Notes: generated by a model not told the origin, from the sequence alone. Positions 45,340 through 56,197 are shown, counted from the first letter of the stretch. The stretch: 64,000 nt of DNA from Gordius sp. MW1 (GCA_964036665.1 OZ038526.1:32674001-32738000); one strand, 5' to 3'. Translations and numbers: made by a program.

Positions 45340-46350
45340 TCATTGGTCAGCAGCCAGGACAGGGTAGAGGTGGTTATAAATTCATAATAGTCAAAAAAAC
45401 GAAAAAATAATTTTCGAATCACATTTTGGCCAATGGTCATTTTTTTCATTGGTCAGCAGCCAGGACACGGTAAAAGTGGATATAAATTTATAAGAGTCAA
45501 AACAAAAAACAAAAAAAAACTTTCGAATCACATTTTGGCCAATGGTCATTTTTTTTAATTGGTCAGTACCAACAGATGGTCTATAAATCAGTGTTAGCGA
45601 AAAAAAAGAAAAAAATAATTTTGATTCACACTTTGGCCAATGGTCATTTTTTTCCAGTGGTCAGTAGCCAGAGGACGGCCAAAAAGGCATATTAACAATG
45701 GTAGTAACGGGAACAATCATAAGAGGCAAAAAAAACGGAAAAAACAAACTTGGATTCACATTGCTCATTTTTTTCATTGGTCAGCACCCAACGGACGGCC
45801 AAAACGTCTTATTATCAATGGTAGTAACAAGAACAATCATAATAGTCGAAAAAAACGGAAAAAATCACATTTTGGCCAATGGTCATTTTTTCTATCGGAC
45901 AGCAGTCAGCGGACGGCTAAAAAGTCATAATAGCAATGGTATTAACAGGAACAATCATATTAGTCAGAAAAAACGGAAAAAATAAACTTGGATTCACATT
46001 TTGGCCAATGGTCATTTCATTCCATTGGTCAGCACCCAACGGACGGCCAAAAAGTCTTATTATCAATGGTAGTAATAATAGCAATCATAATAGGCGAAAA
46101 AAACGGAAAAATTAAACTTGGATTCACATTTTGGCCAATGGTCATTTTTTCCATCGGTCAGCAGCCAACGGACGGCCAAAAAGTCATAATAGCAATGGTA
46201 GTAACAGGCACAATCATAATAGGCGAAAAAACAGGAAAAAATAAACTTGGATTCACATTTTGGCCAATGGTCATTTTTTCCATCGGTCAGCAGCCAACGG
46301 ACGGCCAAAAAGTCATAATAGCAAAGGTAGTAATAGGAACAATCATTAGT
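45340..46350. repeat. Minisatellite, unit about 129 bp, around eight copies
   Basis: The phrase TTTGGCCAATGGTCATTTTTT recurs at about 45426, 45535, 45632, 45872, 45999, 46130 and 46258, each followed by TTGGTCAGCA, ACGGACGGCCAAAA and a GGAACAATCATAAT block. Earlier units are shorter (about 98-109 bp); the last are 129-130 bp. Because 129 is a multiple of three, long repetitive open frames arise on both strands (for example 45988-46509), which I do not call as genes. Confidence 0.9.
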
Positions 46351-46527
46351 CAAAAAAAACCCGGGATTCGAACCCAAAAACTGGTTAAATTAACAAAAAT
46401 TAAAAGTAAACAAAACAAGACATTCGGTGCAAGACATCCACGTTCGGTGCGCACGCCGAATAGCGGACGCCGAATAGGCGGACAAACAAAATGGAAAGTG
46501 AGCCCATAAATTGCATAGCAATTAATA

Positions 46528-47450
46528 CAAAGAATAGGACAGGAAAAAAGGCTAGAGGCGAATTTCAACGCCCACATGGATAAAGATCGCCTCAGGTTTG
46601 AACTAAATCATGGAGGCTATGAGCATGGTCTGAAGAACAAAGAAGGGAAAAAACTTGTCCGATTATCTCAGGAATACTACATGGCAATCGTTAACACCTC
46701 TTTAACGTGGAGATCATATTGGGATAGAAATGGTAAAGACTTTAGTCAAAATGACTATCTGCTCTGGCGAAAGGACATATAGTGAATCAAGGATCGCAAA
46801 GTAATTTTAGGAGAAGAAATCGCTAGGCAATATCGTCCTCTTGTTATGGATTTTGATAGAAAAATAATTCCCGAAGGAAGTTTTTGAACCTCAAATTCTA
46901 TACGAAAGGCTAAAGGATACGTCAACGAACGATAATATCAGCAAAAAGCTTGGTGCAAGGAAGTTGCAAAGAGACGTATACGACGATTGGGAGATGCTAG
47001 TTAAGGACATAAGGAAACAACTACTCGGGTTCTAGGTCAGACTAGGAGGCAAAGCTATGAATAGTGAACTATGGTGATGGGTCAATCGGTTATGGATTTC
47101 ATCGAAAGAATGAAAAATCTATATAGACGGTCGCTTAAATCAAAAAGGTGGAGGATTATCAAGAGTACGAGAGCCGCTGCAAAGGCCGTTGCAATAGCGA
47201 AGAATGGCGCATCCACGAGATGGCAGACAAGCTGGAACATAAATGAGGCAACAGGCTTATCTACAAATTGGTCAAGATATAAGGCAGAAGAAATGTCGCG
47301 ATGTCGTAGTCCTCAAAATAGTCAAAAACGAGAAGGGTCAAACCTTTAGCCGATAGAATAGATGGAAAGTTTATTTTAAGGAATCTATAACTATTGCATA
47401 TGACAAAGATTCTCTTCCCCGTATTGAGCAAACACAAAATGAACAAGAAT
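46528..47450 (+). mobile_element. RTE-type LINE copy C, part 2 of 3 (endonuclease end and linker)
   Basis: Resumes with AATAGGACAGGAAAAAAGGC and covers the endonuclease D/N region (GACTTTAGTCAAAATGACTA, then CAATATCGTCC) and the linker up to GAACAAGAAT at 47450, where the LTR element begins. Frameshifts and stops throughout. The final AGAAT (47446-47450) is the left copy of the LTR element target duplication. Confidence 0.8.
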
Positions 47451-48008
47451 TGTGGTGTTCCACCCTTTCTCTTATTCATAATTTTATTTAACGTTTTTTT
47501 ATTATTACCCCTTGTACTCCTCCAGGTTGTTATCCACAAATTATATTCATTCACCCCCCACACATACGATCAAATTTACTTTACGCGTAGTTAGGATGAC
47601 TGATGAGTCATGATTGTTAATATCTCTATGATAATAGATTGTTAATATCTCTATGATATAAATAGATTGTTAATATCTCTACGATATAAATAGATCGTTA
47701 TTTTATTACCATCACAGATAGATTATTATAATAACTCGCTATCACTCGTTGATTAATTTATTTTACTTTGGAATAGTAGATAAAAGAGAAACAGAAAATG
47801 TAACATATTATTAAAACCAAGAATTTTCGCGGATCCATTTTTATCGCGAATACTTTTTGTCGCGGATTTTTTAAAATTATAAGTTGCCAAATATTACTCG
47901 CAGCTTAAATAAATAAATTGAATTATGCATAAAATGAAATATTATTATGAATCCAGCGAAATAGAATTGGACAACGATTTTTGTTTATATCATTGGGGAA
48001 CTTATTAG
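47451..48008 (+). repeat. Left LTR of the TRIM-like element
   Basis: 558 bp, TGTGGTG...TTATTAG. It contains a short tandem repeat (GATTGTTAATATCTCTATGAT, about 28-bp spacing, near 47625-47700) also present in the right LTR. Confidence 0.8.
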
Positions 48009-48402
48009 TAGTGTCAGAATAGTGGATCTGAAGCCACGTATGCATTTGAGAAAATACTACGCCTCTGGAAAATATTCGAGATTCGATTCGAGATTCGATT
48101 CGGATTCGATTCGAAATTTCGAATCGAATCCGAATTCGAATTCGAATCGAATCCGAATTCGAATTCGAATCCGAATTCGAATCCTTATGTGTATTTTCGA
48201 ATCGAATATGTACATAGATAAGATTCGAAAATTCGAATCGAATCCTTAAAAAAATATTAAATTTTGATTTATTAAATTTAATTTAAATAGACGAGAACGA
48301 GATGCAAAAATCAGCTGTTTTTCTCTAATCGCATTTTAGTTGTCTTTCCTGCTATAATTTGAATTGAAATTTGAATTTTAAATATTTAAACTGCATATTA
48401 TA

Positions 48403-49248
48403 ATGACCTCCTCATCTTCAACCTCCACTTCTAATATATTAGGTAAGTTGTTTTCTGTTAATTCCTTAAGGGCTCTTTTGACCATGACTAATTAAACAAG
48501 CCTGCAGTGATTATTTCAAAAAAATGCTCTTGTAAAAAGTTTAATATAAAAATTTAAAGTTCCAATTTTTAAGTTTGAGATTAAATGGTTCATTTTTGAA
48601 TAATATAAAGGGTATACACACTTTCTTCTTTATTAATTGTGGGCTAAATGGCTAAATTTAGGATCCTCTTTCTATAGAACTCTTGATAATTAATTTTATT
48701 TGTTTCAATCAATAATTATTTTAATATTGGTAGCAAAATCTAAATTATTATTCCCAAATATACATTTAATCATCTCACTATTAGAATTTTGGCCATTGAT
48801 TCTTTTGGCCAAAGGTGAATTATTTATGAGGGCATGTATGACCTCGGTAAAGATATAGCTTTAGTCTCCCCTACTTTTCTATAATATTTTAACATATATT
48901 TTAATTCCTATTTATATTGTTACATTTAGATAATTTTGATGTTGAAGAGATAAAAAGAAAAAAATCTATAATATGGGACCATTTCACCCATGACAAAATA
49001 CTTCATAAAGCAACTTGCAACCATTGCTTTAAAGTCTTCGTATACAACAAATCAGGAACGACTTCAGCTTTAAATAAGCACTATAAAATTTTCCATACAA
49101 AGCCCCTTAAAGATGAAAATCAAAATATTCAAAAATATTTAAATCCTAAATATGATGATAAGCATTATTTGTTAAAATGGATGGTAGAATGTAATATATC
49201 ATTCAAAGCCTTAAACAGCTTAAATTTCAAAAGATTTCAATTGGCTAG
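48403..49248 (+). pseudogene. hAT transposase, N-terminal part (exon 1 and BED finger)
   Basis: Exon 1 at 48403-48442 (ATG, a Ser/Thr-rich start) ends G|GTAAGT; the acceptor TACATTTAG lies at 48921-48929, giving a 487-bp intron with phase kept. Exon 2 encodes a BED-type zinc finger (IWDHF, CNHCFKVF, ALNKHYKIFH), which would bind the element's subterminal repeats. The frame runs in phase to 49248, where the gypsy LTR begins within the codon after Leu-Ala. Continuation is at 53620. Confidence 0.8.
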
Positions 49249-49449
49249 TATTAGGTTAGAACATGAACGTTGACACAGGAATGAAACTAAACATTGATAT
49301 TTATTAGTTAGAACATGAACGTTGACACAGGAACTAAATTAACATGGTTGCCAACAATTGGGTACAAATCGATATATATATGGTTGTTAATAGAATCAAT
49401 GAGAGTTGTAATAACAATTGAAATAAGAATATAAAGTATCAACACAACA
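49249..49449 (-). repeat. 3' LTR of the intact gypsy element
   Basis: 201 bp; on the coding strand starts TGTTGTGTTGATAC and ends CTAACCTAATA. Contains two direct copies of a 25-bp stretch including GAACATGAACGTTGACACAG, 59 bp apart. Confidence 0.92.
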
Positions 49450-49458
49450 TTTCCCTTC
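49450..49458 (-). promoter_or_regulatory. Polypurine tract of the gypsy element
   Basis: GAAGGGAAA directly abuts the 3' LTR on the coding strand, the expected site for plus-strand DNA priming. Confidence 0.7.
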
Positions 49459-49470
49459 GCCTACAAAAGC

Positions 49471-52400
49471 CTAAATTTCTTCTATTAAACGGCTGGGGGG
49501 TTTCCTAATCCTTTCCGATTTCCTTAGGATGGTACTACTTTCTTGTTCTTGTTCGTTTGGTGTTGGACCAGAAGACATGTCGTCAGAACTATCATCTTCC
49601 CCCTCTTCCGGGACCTGAGGATCAACAATGCTTGCCCGATCTCTCAACTGATCACCATGTTTTCGCATGTTTTTGTTTCGCGTTTCCACTAGATAGGACC
49701 AAGGTCCGTTGCGTTTAAGAATCTTTCCCGCTCTCCACCCGCTATTCATTTCATTTTTTACCCATACCAATTGACCCGGAATGAATTCTCTCTTCGCCGC
49801 ATGCGCATCATGCCACTCTTCCTGTTTATCGATTTTTTGTTCCATATATTTCTTCTGAGTGGGACGTACCCAGTCCAACGCCGTTTTAACATTTCTTCCA
49901 ATTAATGCTTTAGATGGGGATCTACCGGTTGAAGAATGCTCGCTTATGCGATAGCTAAGGAGGACATCTAACATGCAGACTTCCGGGTCCGCATTATATT
50001 CGCGCGCCGCTGCGTAACGTGATTTCAACGTCCTGATGGCTCTTTCGACGAGTCCATTCGTTTTTGGATGGTACGGCGTTGTTTTAATGTGTTTAATATG
50101 ATACTGATCACAAAAGAAGTGCATCTCTTGGCTTCTAAACTGGGGTCCGTTGTCCGTAACTATTTGTTTCGGAACGCCCCATCTGGCAAACCACTCTCGT
50201 AATTTCTTTAATGTAACCTGAATGGTCGAACTTCGTAACTGCGCTACTTCAATCCATTTGGAAAACGAATCCACCGCCACCAACCAATAATATCCGTCAA
50301 CTGGCCCCGCATAATCTAAATGTACCCTTTCCCAAGGGTTTTCAGTTACGTTCCAAGAATACAGAGGGACTTCAGGTCTATTACTTCTATTTTTCTGGCA
50401 CCCCACACAATTCTGCACGTGCCTTTCAATATCCTTATCCATGTGCGGCCAATAAACATATAATCTGGCGATCGATTTCATTGCATTGATCCCTGGATGG
50501 CCCCGGTGAATTATTGACAGGACTTGATGCCTTAGTCGTGACGGCACAATTATCAGGCCGTCTACAAAAATGACTCCCTTGTCATGCTCTAACTCATTCT
50601 TCCTGTCAAAAAAAACTTGAATATCCTTGTGGAGGTCCTTTTTGCTTTTAGGCCAACCTTTATCTATAAATCTTTTTAACAGTTTTAAGTTTGTATCCAC
50701 GAGAGATTCCTTTATTAATAATTCCTCTGTTAAGTGTAAATCTTGTAGATTTAAAAGACGAATACTATTTATCGAATTGCTTTTGTAAAAATTGATCATA
50801 TCGGACTCCGTGGCAGGGGCCGGTAAACGAGATAAGGCATCAGCACAACCGTTATCTTTGCCAGGAATGTATTCTATTTTATAATCATACCCCGACATTT
50901 TCCATGCCCACCTTATTAAACGGTTATTGCTGATTTTGGGCAATTCCCTTGAAGCCCCAAAAATCCTTTCCAACGGTTTATGGTCCGTGCGTAGCACAAA
51001 CTTGCGACCTGATAAGTAAGTATGAAACTTTTCCATACCAAAGACTAAGGCCCTTGCTTCTCTATCGATTGATGCGTATTGCTTCTCACCATCAATCAAC
51101 GTCCTTGACGCGTAAGCAATTGGCCTCTTATTATCGCCAATTAAGTGAAAAAGTACCGCTCCAAATCCATGTTCCGATGCGTCGCATTCCAGGATCAGCG
51201 GTAACTCATTTGAATAAGGAACTAACGTAGACTGCTCCGATAGCAAAGTTTTAACCTTTTGAAACACCGACTCCTCGGTTTGTGACCAATACCATTTTGA
51301 TTTGATACTAGTTAATTTATGTAGGGGAGCCATTATACCATGTAAATGTGGTATAAACTTTTCATGATAATTGATTAAGCCCAGAAAGGAACGCAATTCC
51401 TTAACATTCTTTGGGGCTGGGCAGTCTTTGATGGCTCGTACTTTATCACTTGAAGGGTGGATACCTTCACTGTCAAAGGTGTGTCCAAGAAAAGTGATAG
51501 ATTTTTTCAAAAATTCGACCTTTGAAAATTGTGCTTTCATGCCCACGGATTGTAACTTGCTCAGTACTTCCCTTACATTGTATAGATGATCCTGGTAATC
51601 TTTGCCCGTGATAATTATATCATCTAAATAAATACCCGTGTGGTTGCAACCACTCAAAATACTCTCCATGTATCTCTGAAAAATCAAAGGCGCACAAGAT
51701 AACCCAAATGGCATTCTTTTGTATTTAAAAAAACCGACGTGTGTGGAAATAGTTAATAAATTCTGACATTCCAGAGCAATTGGTAGTTGAAGGTATGCAT
51801 CACGTAAGTCAACTTTGGTATATAAATAACCATCCCGAATTTTAGCTGCTATGTCGTCAAACGTAGGAATGATGTGATGATCATTATGAATGAATGGGTT
51901 AAGAGTGACCTTGAAATCGGCACAAATTCTAATTTCGCCATTTTTCTTCCTAACGTTTACTATCGGCGTGCACCACGTTATTTTACTAACACTAGGATCC
52001 ACTTTTTCAATGATACCTGACTGTACCAATCTATTGAGTTCCAGTTCAACCGGCTTCCGTAACGGGAAAGGAACTCTTCTCGCCGGGATCGCAATAGGTT
52101 TCGCTTCGTCCAAAAGCATGATTTTTACAACAAATCCCTGTAAATGGGTAGGAGTTTCATTGAATACCAGTGGAAACTCTTTGTTGAGATTAATTGATTC
52201 CTTTTGCACAAATTCCTGGTTGATTTTATGTATTTTAACTTCTTTAGGAATTTGGAATCCAAACTTAATAATCCAGGGCAACCCAAATAAGGGTACATCT
52301 TTGGATTTCGTAACTACAGCCGAAAGATAGTGCGAATTATGACCGACTTCCACGACCATATGAGTTTTTCCCATTATTTCGACGGGTTGATTTCCATAGG

Positions 52401-53361
52401 CTTTGGGAATCGCGCATTCATGAAGCGACGGTCTCCCTAAAAGCTGCCATACTTTAACATTAATAACGGAGACCTGCGCTCCAGTATCATAATCCATAGA
52501 AATCGGATGCCCATTAAGCCTCGCCGTAATGGTTAGACGTTTAGCATGTTGCCCAATCCGGTTTACAGAATCCGAAGATTCGTAATCAACAATCTGATTC
52601 AATGAACTTCGACAGCCAATGGCAAAATGTCCTTTTCTTTTACATTTGTAGCATGTGGCATTGAACGCTGGACAACGAAATTTGGGGTGTTCTTTATGGC
52701 ACCTTGAGCAACTTACCGTTTTTCCAAAATGTTTATTTGATTGGTCACGTTGATTATGAGAGAATGATTCATGTTTAATCTTACAAAGCATTTCTTCTTT
52801 CTCTTCTTGTGTTTCGGTATCTGCCCTCTCCATTGTTAAAGCCATATTGATTACCCTATCAAAAGTTAACGGATTACCCACTTCATCTAAGGTGTCAGGA
52901 AATTTGGTCCTCAGCTCCAATTCTAGCCTCTTTAACTTAATTGCAAAAATAAAATGGTCCCTGCAACGTTCATCAATGTCAGATTTGTAATTACATTTGC
53001 TAATACATGTTTTAATTCTTCTGACTAATTCTAGTATGGATTCACCATTATGTCTTGTAATATTTAACAATTCAAATCTTGAAGCAAATACAGTCTGAGG
53101 GGGTTGGTATTTTAGGAATAACATTTTTTCTATATCTTCATATTGTGCATCCTTTAACTTAGTAGGGTAAAGTAATTGTCTAAGTTCTTTAATAGTATTG
53201 AGCCCTATGAAAGCTAGAAGAACCTTTTTCTTAACTGATGCAGTAGCCTCCATTCCTTTAATTTCCAATATGGATTCCATATTAAATATATAATCCTCAA
53301 TTGAATGTAGTTCAGCATTGAACTCTGCTAAATGAATTTTTGATAACTTTGATTCATCCAT
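49471..53361 (-). CDS. Gag-Pol polyprotein of Ty3/gypsy retrotransposon
   Basis: 1296 residues, no stop or frameshift, ending 21 bp before the 3' LTR. Order: gag (1-210); two zinc knuckles, C-x2-C-x4-H-x4-C at about 218-230 and CYKCKRKGHFAIGC at 237-250, the pair typical of Mag-clade elements; protease with DTG at 292-294; reverse transcriptase (about 430-620) with RMPFGL and the YLDD catalytic box at 578-581; RNase H (about 722-845) with Asp727, Glu768, Asp793, Asp841; integrase with H952/H955/C985/C988 zinc site and D1016, D1070, E1106 catalytic triad; basic tail to 1296. Gag and pol are in one frame, so no recoding is needed. No envelope gene. All catalytic residues I can check are present, so the enzyme is probably functional. 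Confidence 0.93.
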   Translation of the reverse strand: MDESKLSKIHLAEFNAELHSIEDYIFNMESILEIKGMEATASVKKKVLLAFIGLNTIKELRQLLYPTKLKDAQYEDIEKMLFLKYQPPQTVFASRFELLNITRHNGESILELVRRIKTCISKCNYKSDIDERCRDHFIFAIKLKRLELELRTKFPDTLDEVGNPLTFDRVINMALTMERADTETQEEKEEMLCKIKHESFSHNQRDQSNKHFGKTVSCSRCHKEHPKFRCPAFNATCYKCKRKGHFAIGCRSSLNQIVDYESSDSVNRIGQHAKRLTITARLNGHPISMDYDTGAQVSVINVKVWQLLGRPSLHECAIPKAYGNQPVEIMGKTHMVVEVGHNSHYLSAVVTKSKDVPLFGLPWIIKFGFQIPKEVKIHKINQEFVQKESINLNKEFPLVFNETPTHLQGFVVKIMLLDEAKPIAIPARRVPFPLRKPVELELNRLVQSGIIEKVDPSVSKITWCTPIVNVRKKNGEIRICADFKVTLNPFIHNDHHIIPTFDDIAAKIRDGYLYTKVDLRDAYLQLPIALECQNLLTISTHVGFFKYKRMPFGLSCAPLIFQRYMESILSGCNHTGIYLDDIIITGKDYQDHLYNVREVLSKLQSVGMKAQFSKVEFLKKSITFLGHTFDSEGIHPSSDKVRAIKDCPAPKNVKELRSFLGLINYHEKFIPHLHGIMAPLHKLTSIKSKWYWSQTEESVFQKVKTLLSEQSTLVPYSNELPLILECDASEHGFGAVLFHLIGDNKRPIAYASRTLIDGEKQYASIDREARALVFGMEKFHTYLSGRKFVLRTDHKPLERIFGASRELPKISNNRLIRWAWKMSGYDYKIEYIPGKDNGCADALSRLPAPATESDMINFYKSNSINSIRLLNLQDLHLTEELLIKESLVDTNLKLLKRFIDKGWPKSKKDLHKDIQVFFDRKNELEHDKGVIFVDGLIIVPSRLRHQVLSIIHRGHPGINAMKSIARLYVYWPHMDKDIERHVQNCVGCQKNRSNRPEVPLYSWNVTENPWERVHLDYAGPVDGYYWLVAVDSFSKWIEVAQLRSSTIQVTLKKLREWFARWGVPKQIVTDNGPQFRSQEMHFFCDQYHIKHIKTTPYHPKTNGLVERAIRTLKSRYAAAREYNADPEVCMLDVLLSYRISEHSSTGRSPSKALIGRNVKTALDWVRPTQKKYMEQKIDKQEEWHDAHAAKREFIPGQLVWVKNEMNSGWRAGKILKRNGPWSYLVETRNKNMRKHGDQLRDRASIVDPQVPEEGEDDSSDDMSSGPTPNEQEQESSTILRKSERIRKPPSRLIEEI

Positions 53362-53398
53362 TTCTAATGTTTCCTACAAACAATTAATTAATTTACTT

Positions 53399-53412
53399 GT
53401 TCCTCGTCGCCA
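53399..53412 (-). promoter_or_regulatory. Primer binding site candidate of the gypsy element
   Basis: TGGCGACGAGGAAC lies one base downstream of the 5' LTR on the coding strand; the leading TGG pairs with a tRNA 3' CCA. Which tRNA cannot be told here. Confidence 0.6.
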
Positions 53413-53413
53413 C

Positions 53414-53614
53414 TATTAGGTTAGAACATGAACGTTGACACAGGAATGAAACTAAACATTGATATTTATTAGTTAGAACATGAACGTTGACACAGGAACT
53501 AAATTAACATGGTTGCCAACAATTGGGTACAAATCGATATATATATGGTTGTTAATAGAATCAATGAGAGTTGTAATAACAATTGAAATAAGAATATAAA
53601 GTATCAACACAACA
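53414..53614 (-). repeat. 5' LTR of the intact gypsy element
   Basis: 201 bp, identical by eye to the 3' LTR over its full length, with the same internal repeated GAACATGAACGTTGACACAG. Confidence 0.92.
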
Positions 53615-53619
53615 GCTAG

Positions 53620-54969
53620 AAGTACAACTATGCAGATTTATACATCAGATATAATGAAAAAATATTTAGACGAAGTCTATATAGAAACATCAAAACAAAT
53701 TAAATTAAAATTATCACAAGTTTGTTCACAATTGAATTACACCATTGACATATGGTCATCTCCCATTGGGGTCCCATTCCTAGCATTAACATGTCATTTT
53801 ATTAATGATAAATGGGAGCTAGAAAATATTTTAGTAGATTGCCATCCATTTATTGATAAACATTCAGGAGAAAACATATGTGATGTTTTTCTAACAATAT
53901 TAAACAATAATGGCATCAGCTTGAACGATTGTTCAATCACCTTAGATAATGCCAGGAATAATGTTTCATTTATTGAGGTCCTCTCAAGTAAATACCCCTC
54001 GTTAAATATTGTGGGTGTTCGCTGTATGGGACACATCATAAACCTAGCAGCTAAACAGGTTATGGAGAATGTAGATCTTAATTTAATTAAATTAAGCACT
54101 TTGATAAAAATAGCCAGACAACCCAAAAATATATCACGACTAAAGACTATTTGCAAAGAATTTGACCCGCCTATTAATTACATAAAGGTGAAACTCGACA
54201 TGGCAGTCAGGTGGAATAGCACCTACATAATGATTGAAAAGGCTATTTTAATGAGGCAGGCATTGGACGATTTAGCCTTTAAATTCTACAAAGAGGAATT
54301 ATTATCCAACGTCGAATGGGAAGAAATTGAAAGGCTTAAATTCCTACTTTTTCCCTTTTACAGTGCCACTAATTTAATATCCGGGGAGCAATCACGATGA
54401 ATTTAGTATTACCCGTATATTACCAACTTATAGAAACTTTGATCACCGTAGAAGATCATGCTGTTAAAATGGCTAAGCAGAAAATTGAAAAATATATCGC
54501 ATATAAGAAAATAGCCTTATTAGCGAGTGTCGTCGATCCAAGGCTCAAAATTCAATATTTTGAGTGTTTATCATCAATACACGACATATCTTATAGCGAA
54601 ATTAAAGCTGACTTGGAAGCTGCTATAGGAAGAAATCAGCTTGATTTTGTCCCAACTAGCGAGGTATCAGCCCTCGATCGTCTATTTAAAAGTGACATGA
54701 ACGCGAAGTCTCCATTGGAGACATATTTAAACGAACCACGGGTGGCTTCCAATGTTGAGCCTTTACAATGGTGGAAATCGAATCAACTTCGTTTTCCAGC
54801 CATCCAAAAAATTGCAAAAAATCTTCTTTCCATACCAGGATCATCTACCCCCTGCGAAAGAATATTCTCAACTGGTACAAATTTATTAACGAAACACAAG
54901 CAATCCTTTAAGGAAGAAAGTGTTAGGAAGATAATTTGTCTTAAAAATTGGCTAAAAAACATTTGTTGA
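53620..54969 (+). pseudogene. hAT transposase, catalytic and dimerisation parts
   Basis: After the gypsy element the reading phase of 49248 continues directly, through DIWSSPIGVPFLALTCHF, RCMGHIINLAAKQ (hAT 'RC..H..NL' motif) and the SGEQ region to an early TGA at 54398-54400. The next frame (from 54397, shifted by -1) continues with NLVLPVYYQL and ends with the hAT dimerisation domain (WWKSNQLRFPAIQKIAKNLL, GSSTPCERIFSTG). A one-base deletion near 54390 explains the shift. hAT transposases are RNase H-fold cut-and-paste enzymes. Confidence 0.85.
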
Positions 54970-55300
54970 TTGTTTTACTCATATAGCTTTAATCTTTTGC
55001 TCGCCTTTTATCTTTTTATTTTCAATGTGTGTACTCTTAAAGATTTTTGAATAAATTTTTCAAATATATAATATATGCAATAAAAATCACAGTTAGTCTT
55101 TTTTGATTTTAAATTTTAATTTAAAAAATGTTGATATATATTCGAATCGAATTCGAATCCTTAAATTTTTTTCGAATCGAATTCGAATCTTAATTTTAAT
55201 ATTCGACGAATCTCGAATCGAATATTTTTTTTTAAAAAAATTCGAATCCGAATCGAATATCAAAAATATTCGATTCGAAATCCAGAGGCGTAGAAAATAC

Positions 55301-56197
55301 CCATCCACATTTATGCCGATTTTTCGAAAAACGAATCCCAACAAAGTGGAATTAAATCATCTGAGAGTGCGAGATAACAATTCCCCAATCTTTCCAACAA
55401 ATGGCAACCCAACCAAACCGCGACAACCTAACAACAGAGTTGTCTGAAAACAAATGGCAATATTCAATGAACGAAAGAAAAATTCCGAAACCCACCTTAA
55501 AACAGATGATTCAGATACAGATACCAATTATTCTAAAGCAACCCTTAGAAATACTGAAGGTCAAAATTTTAAAATGTCTGGTAAGATAGAATTTAAAGAA
55601 CAGAAACACTTGAATTACTCACACGCTATAATTAAAAATAGATATTATTCAACCCCTTTTTATCTTATTAATAATTTTACGTAACGTTTTTGTTTATTAT
55701 TACTATTATTGGCTGTTTGCGCATGATGTTTATAAAATTAGGAAGGGGTGGCGAGAGAAATGTTAATTTAAAAATGGCAAGTTACAGTATAGGTATAAAA
55801 TAAAAGCCTGTGGGATAATTTAGTATAAATTTATATAATTATGGTTGAAGCTAATGCTCAGTGGTGCTTTACAGAGCTGAGACAACATCCGGTAGCCATG
55901 AAGTACCCCATTGGTGCCTTACAGAGCTGGGACGTCAAGTCCAGTAGCCATGAAATGCCCCATTTTATAACTGTTCACAGTGCGGGATTTCATGAGGGCA
56001 AAAGCAGAACGATAAATTATATTAATTTTTGGGCTAAAGTTTAGAAAATGTTTGAAAATTATATTGTTTGTCATACCTATGGTTTGTTTGAACTTTGATT
56101 TAAAAAGATAAGGTAAATCACCGCCTCGACCTCTAGCTACGCCTCAACCTATAGCTAAATAATTATTAAGCCTTGGTTTTCTCGATAAAGGGGGAGG
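55301..56197 (+). other. Interior of the TRIM-like LTR element
   Basis: No recognisable gag or pol; short frames only. Contains a tandem duplication of about 52 bp (55862-55965, unit with CTTTACAGAGCTG and GTAGCCATGAA) and ends in the purine tract AAAGGGGGAGG. Confidence 0.6.

Larger units (their letters stand above)
43901..46527. mobile_element. 2.6 kb composite insertion in LINE copy C
   Basis: LINE copy C stops at ATTGGAAATAAAAAT and resumes at AAAGAATAGGACAGG, contiguous in copy A. The insert opens with the hairpin TACGCCCTTCGGGCGTA and a GC tract, then AT-rich DNA, a 129-bp minisatellite, and ends ...TTGCATAGCAATTAATAC. A perfect 20-bp inverted repeat, TTGCTATGCAATTTATGGGC at 44094-44113 and its complement at 46502-46521, suggests that at least 44094-46521 is a unit in its own right. 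No transposase found. Confidence 0.65.
49249..53614 (-). mobile_element. Intact Ty3/gypsy (Mag-like) retrotransposon
   Basis: Two 201-bp LTRs (49249-49449 and 53414-53614) that I read as identical, 5-bp target duplication GCTAG (49244-49248 and 53615-53619), a primer binding site candidate TGGCGACGAGGAAC starting 1 nt inside the 5' LTR (53399-53412), a purine tract GAAGGGAAA touching the 3' LTR (49450-49458), and one uninterrupted gag-pol frame. It sits inside the hAT transposase gene. Everything needed for an autonomous LTR element is present. Confidence 0.92.
48058..55292 (+). mobile_element. hAT transposon, nearly complete, split by a gypsy insertion
   Basis: Exact 8-bp target duplication GAAAATAC (48050-48057, 55293-55300) and terminal inverted repeats TACGCCTCTGGA at both ends. 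Subterminal regions (48075-48250 and 55135-55285) are dense in TTCGAATCGAATTCGAAT-type repeats, which may be transposase-binding sites. Without the gypsy insert and its duplication the element is about 2.86 kb and encodes a BED-finger hAT transposase with one small intron. A single frameshift (about 54390) and the gypsy insertion are the visible lesions. Confidence 0.9.

Noticed and set aside
46352-46376. A perfect B-box-like GGGTTCGAATCCCGGG followed by a T run on the minus strand
   Set aside because: No A box or cloverleaf could be built upstream; at most a SINE or tRNA remnant, not a tRNA gene.
45640-46509. Overlapping repetitive open frames up to 173 codons on both strands
   Set aside because: They follow from the 129-bp minisatellite having a period divisible by three; there is no start context and no family resemblance.
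50949-52330. Plus-strand frames of 72-146 codons
   Set aside because: They lie opposite the intact gypsy gag-pol frame and have no features of their own.
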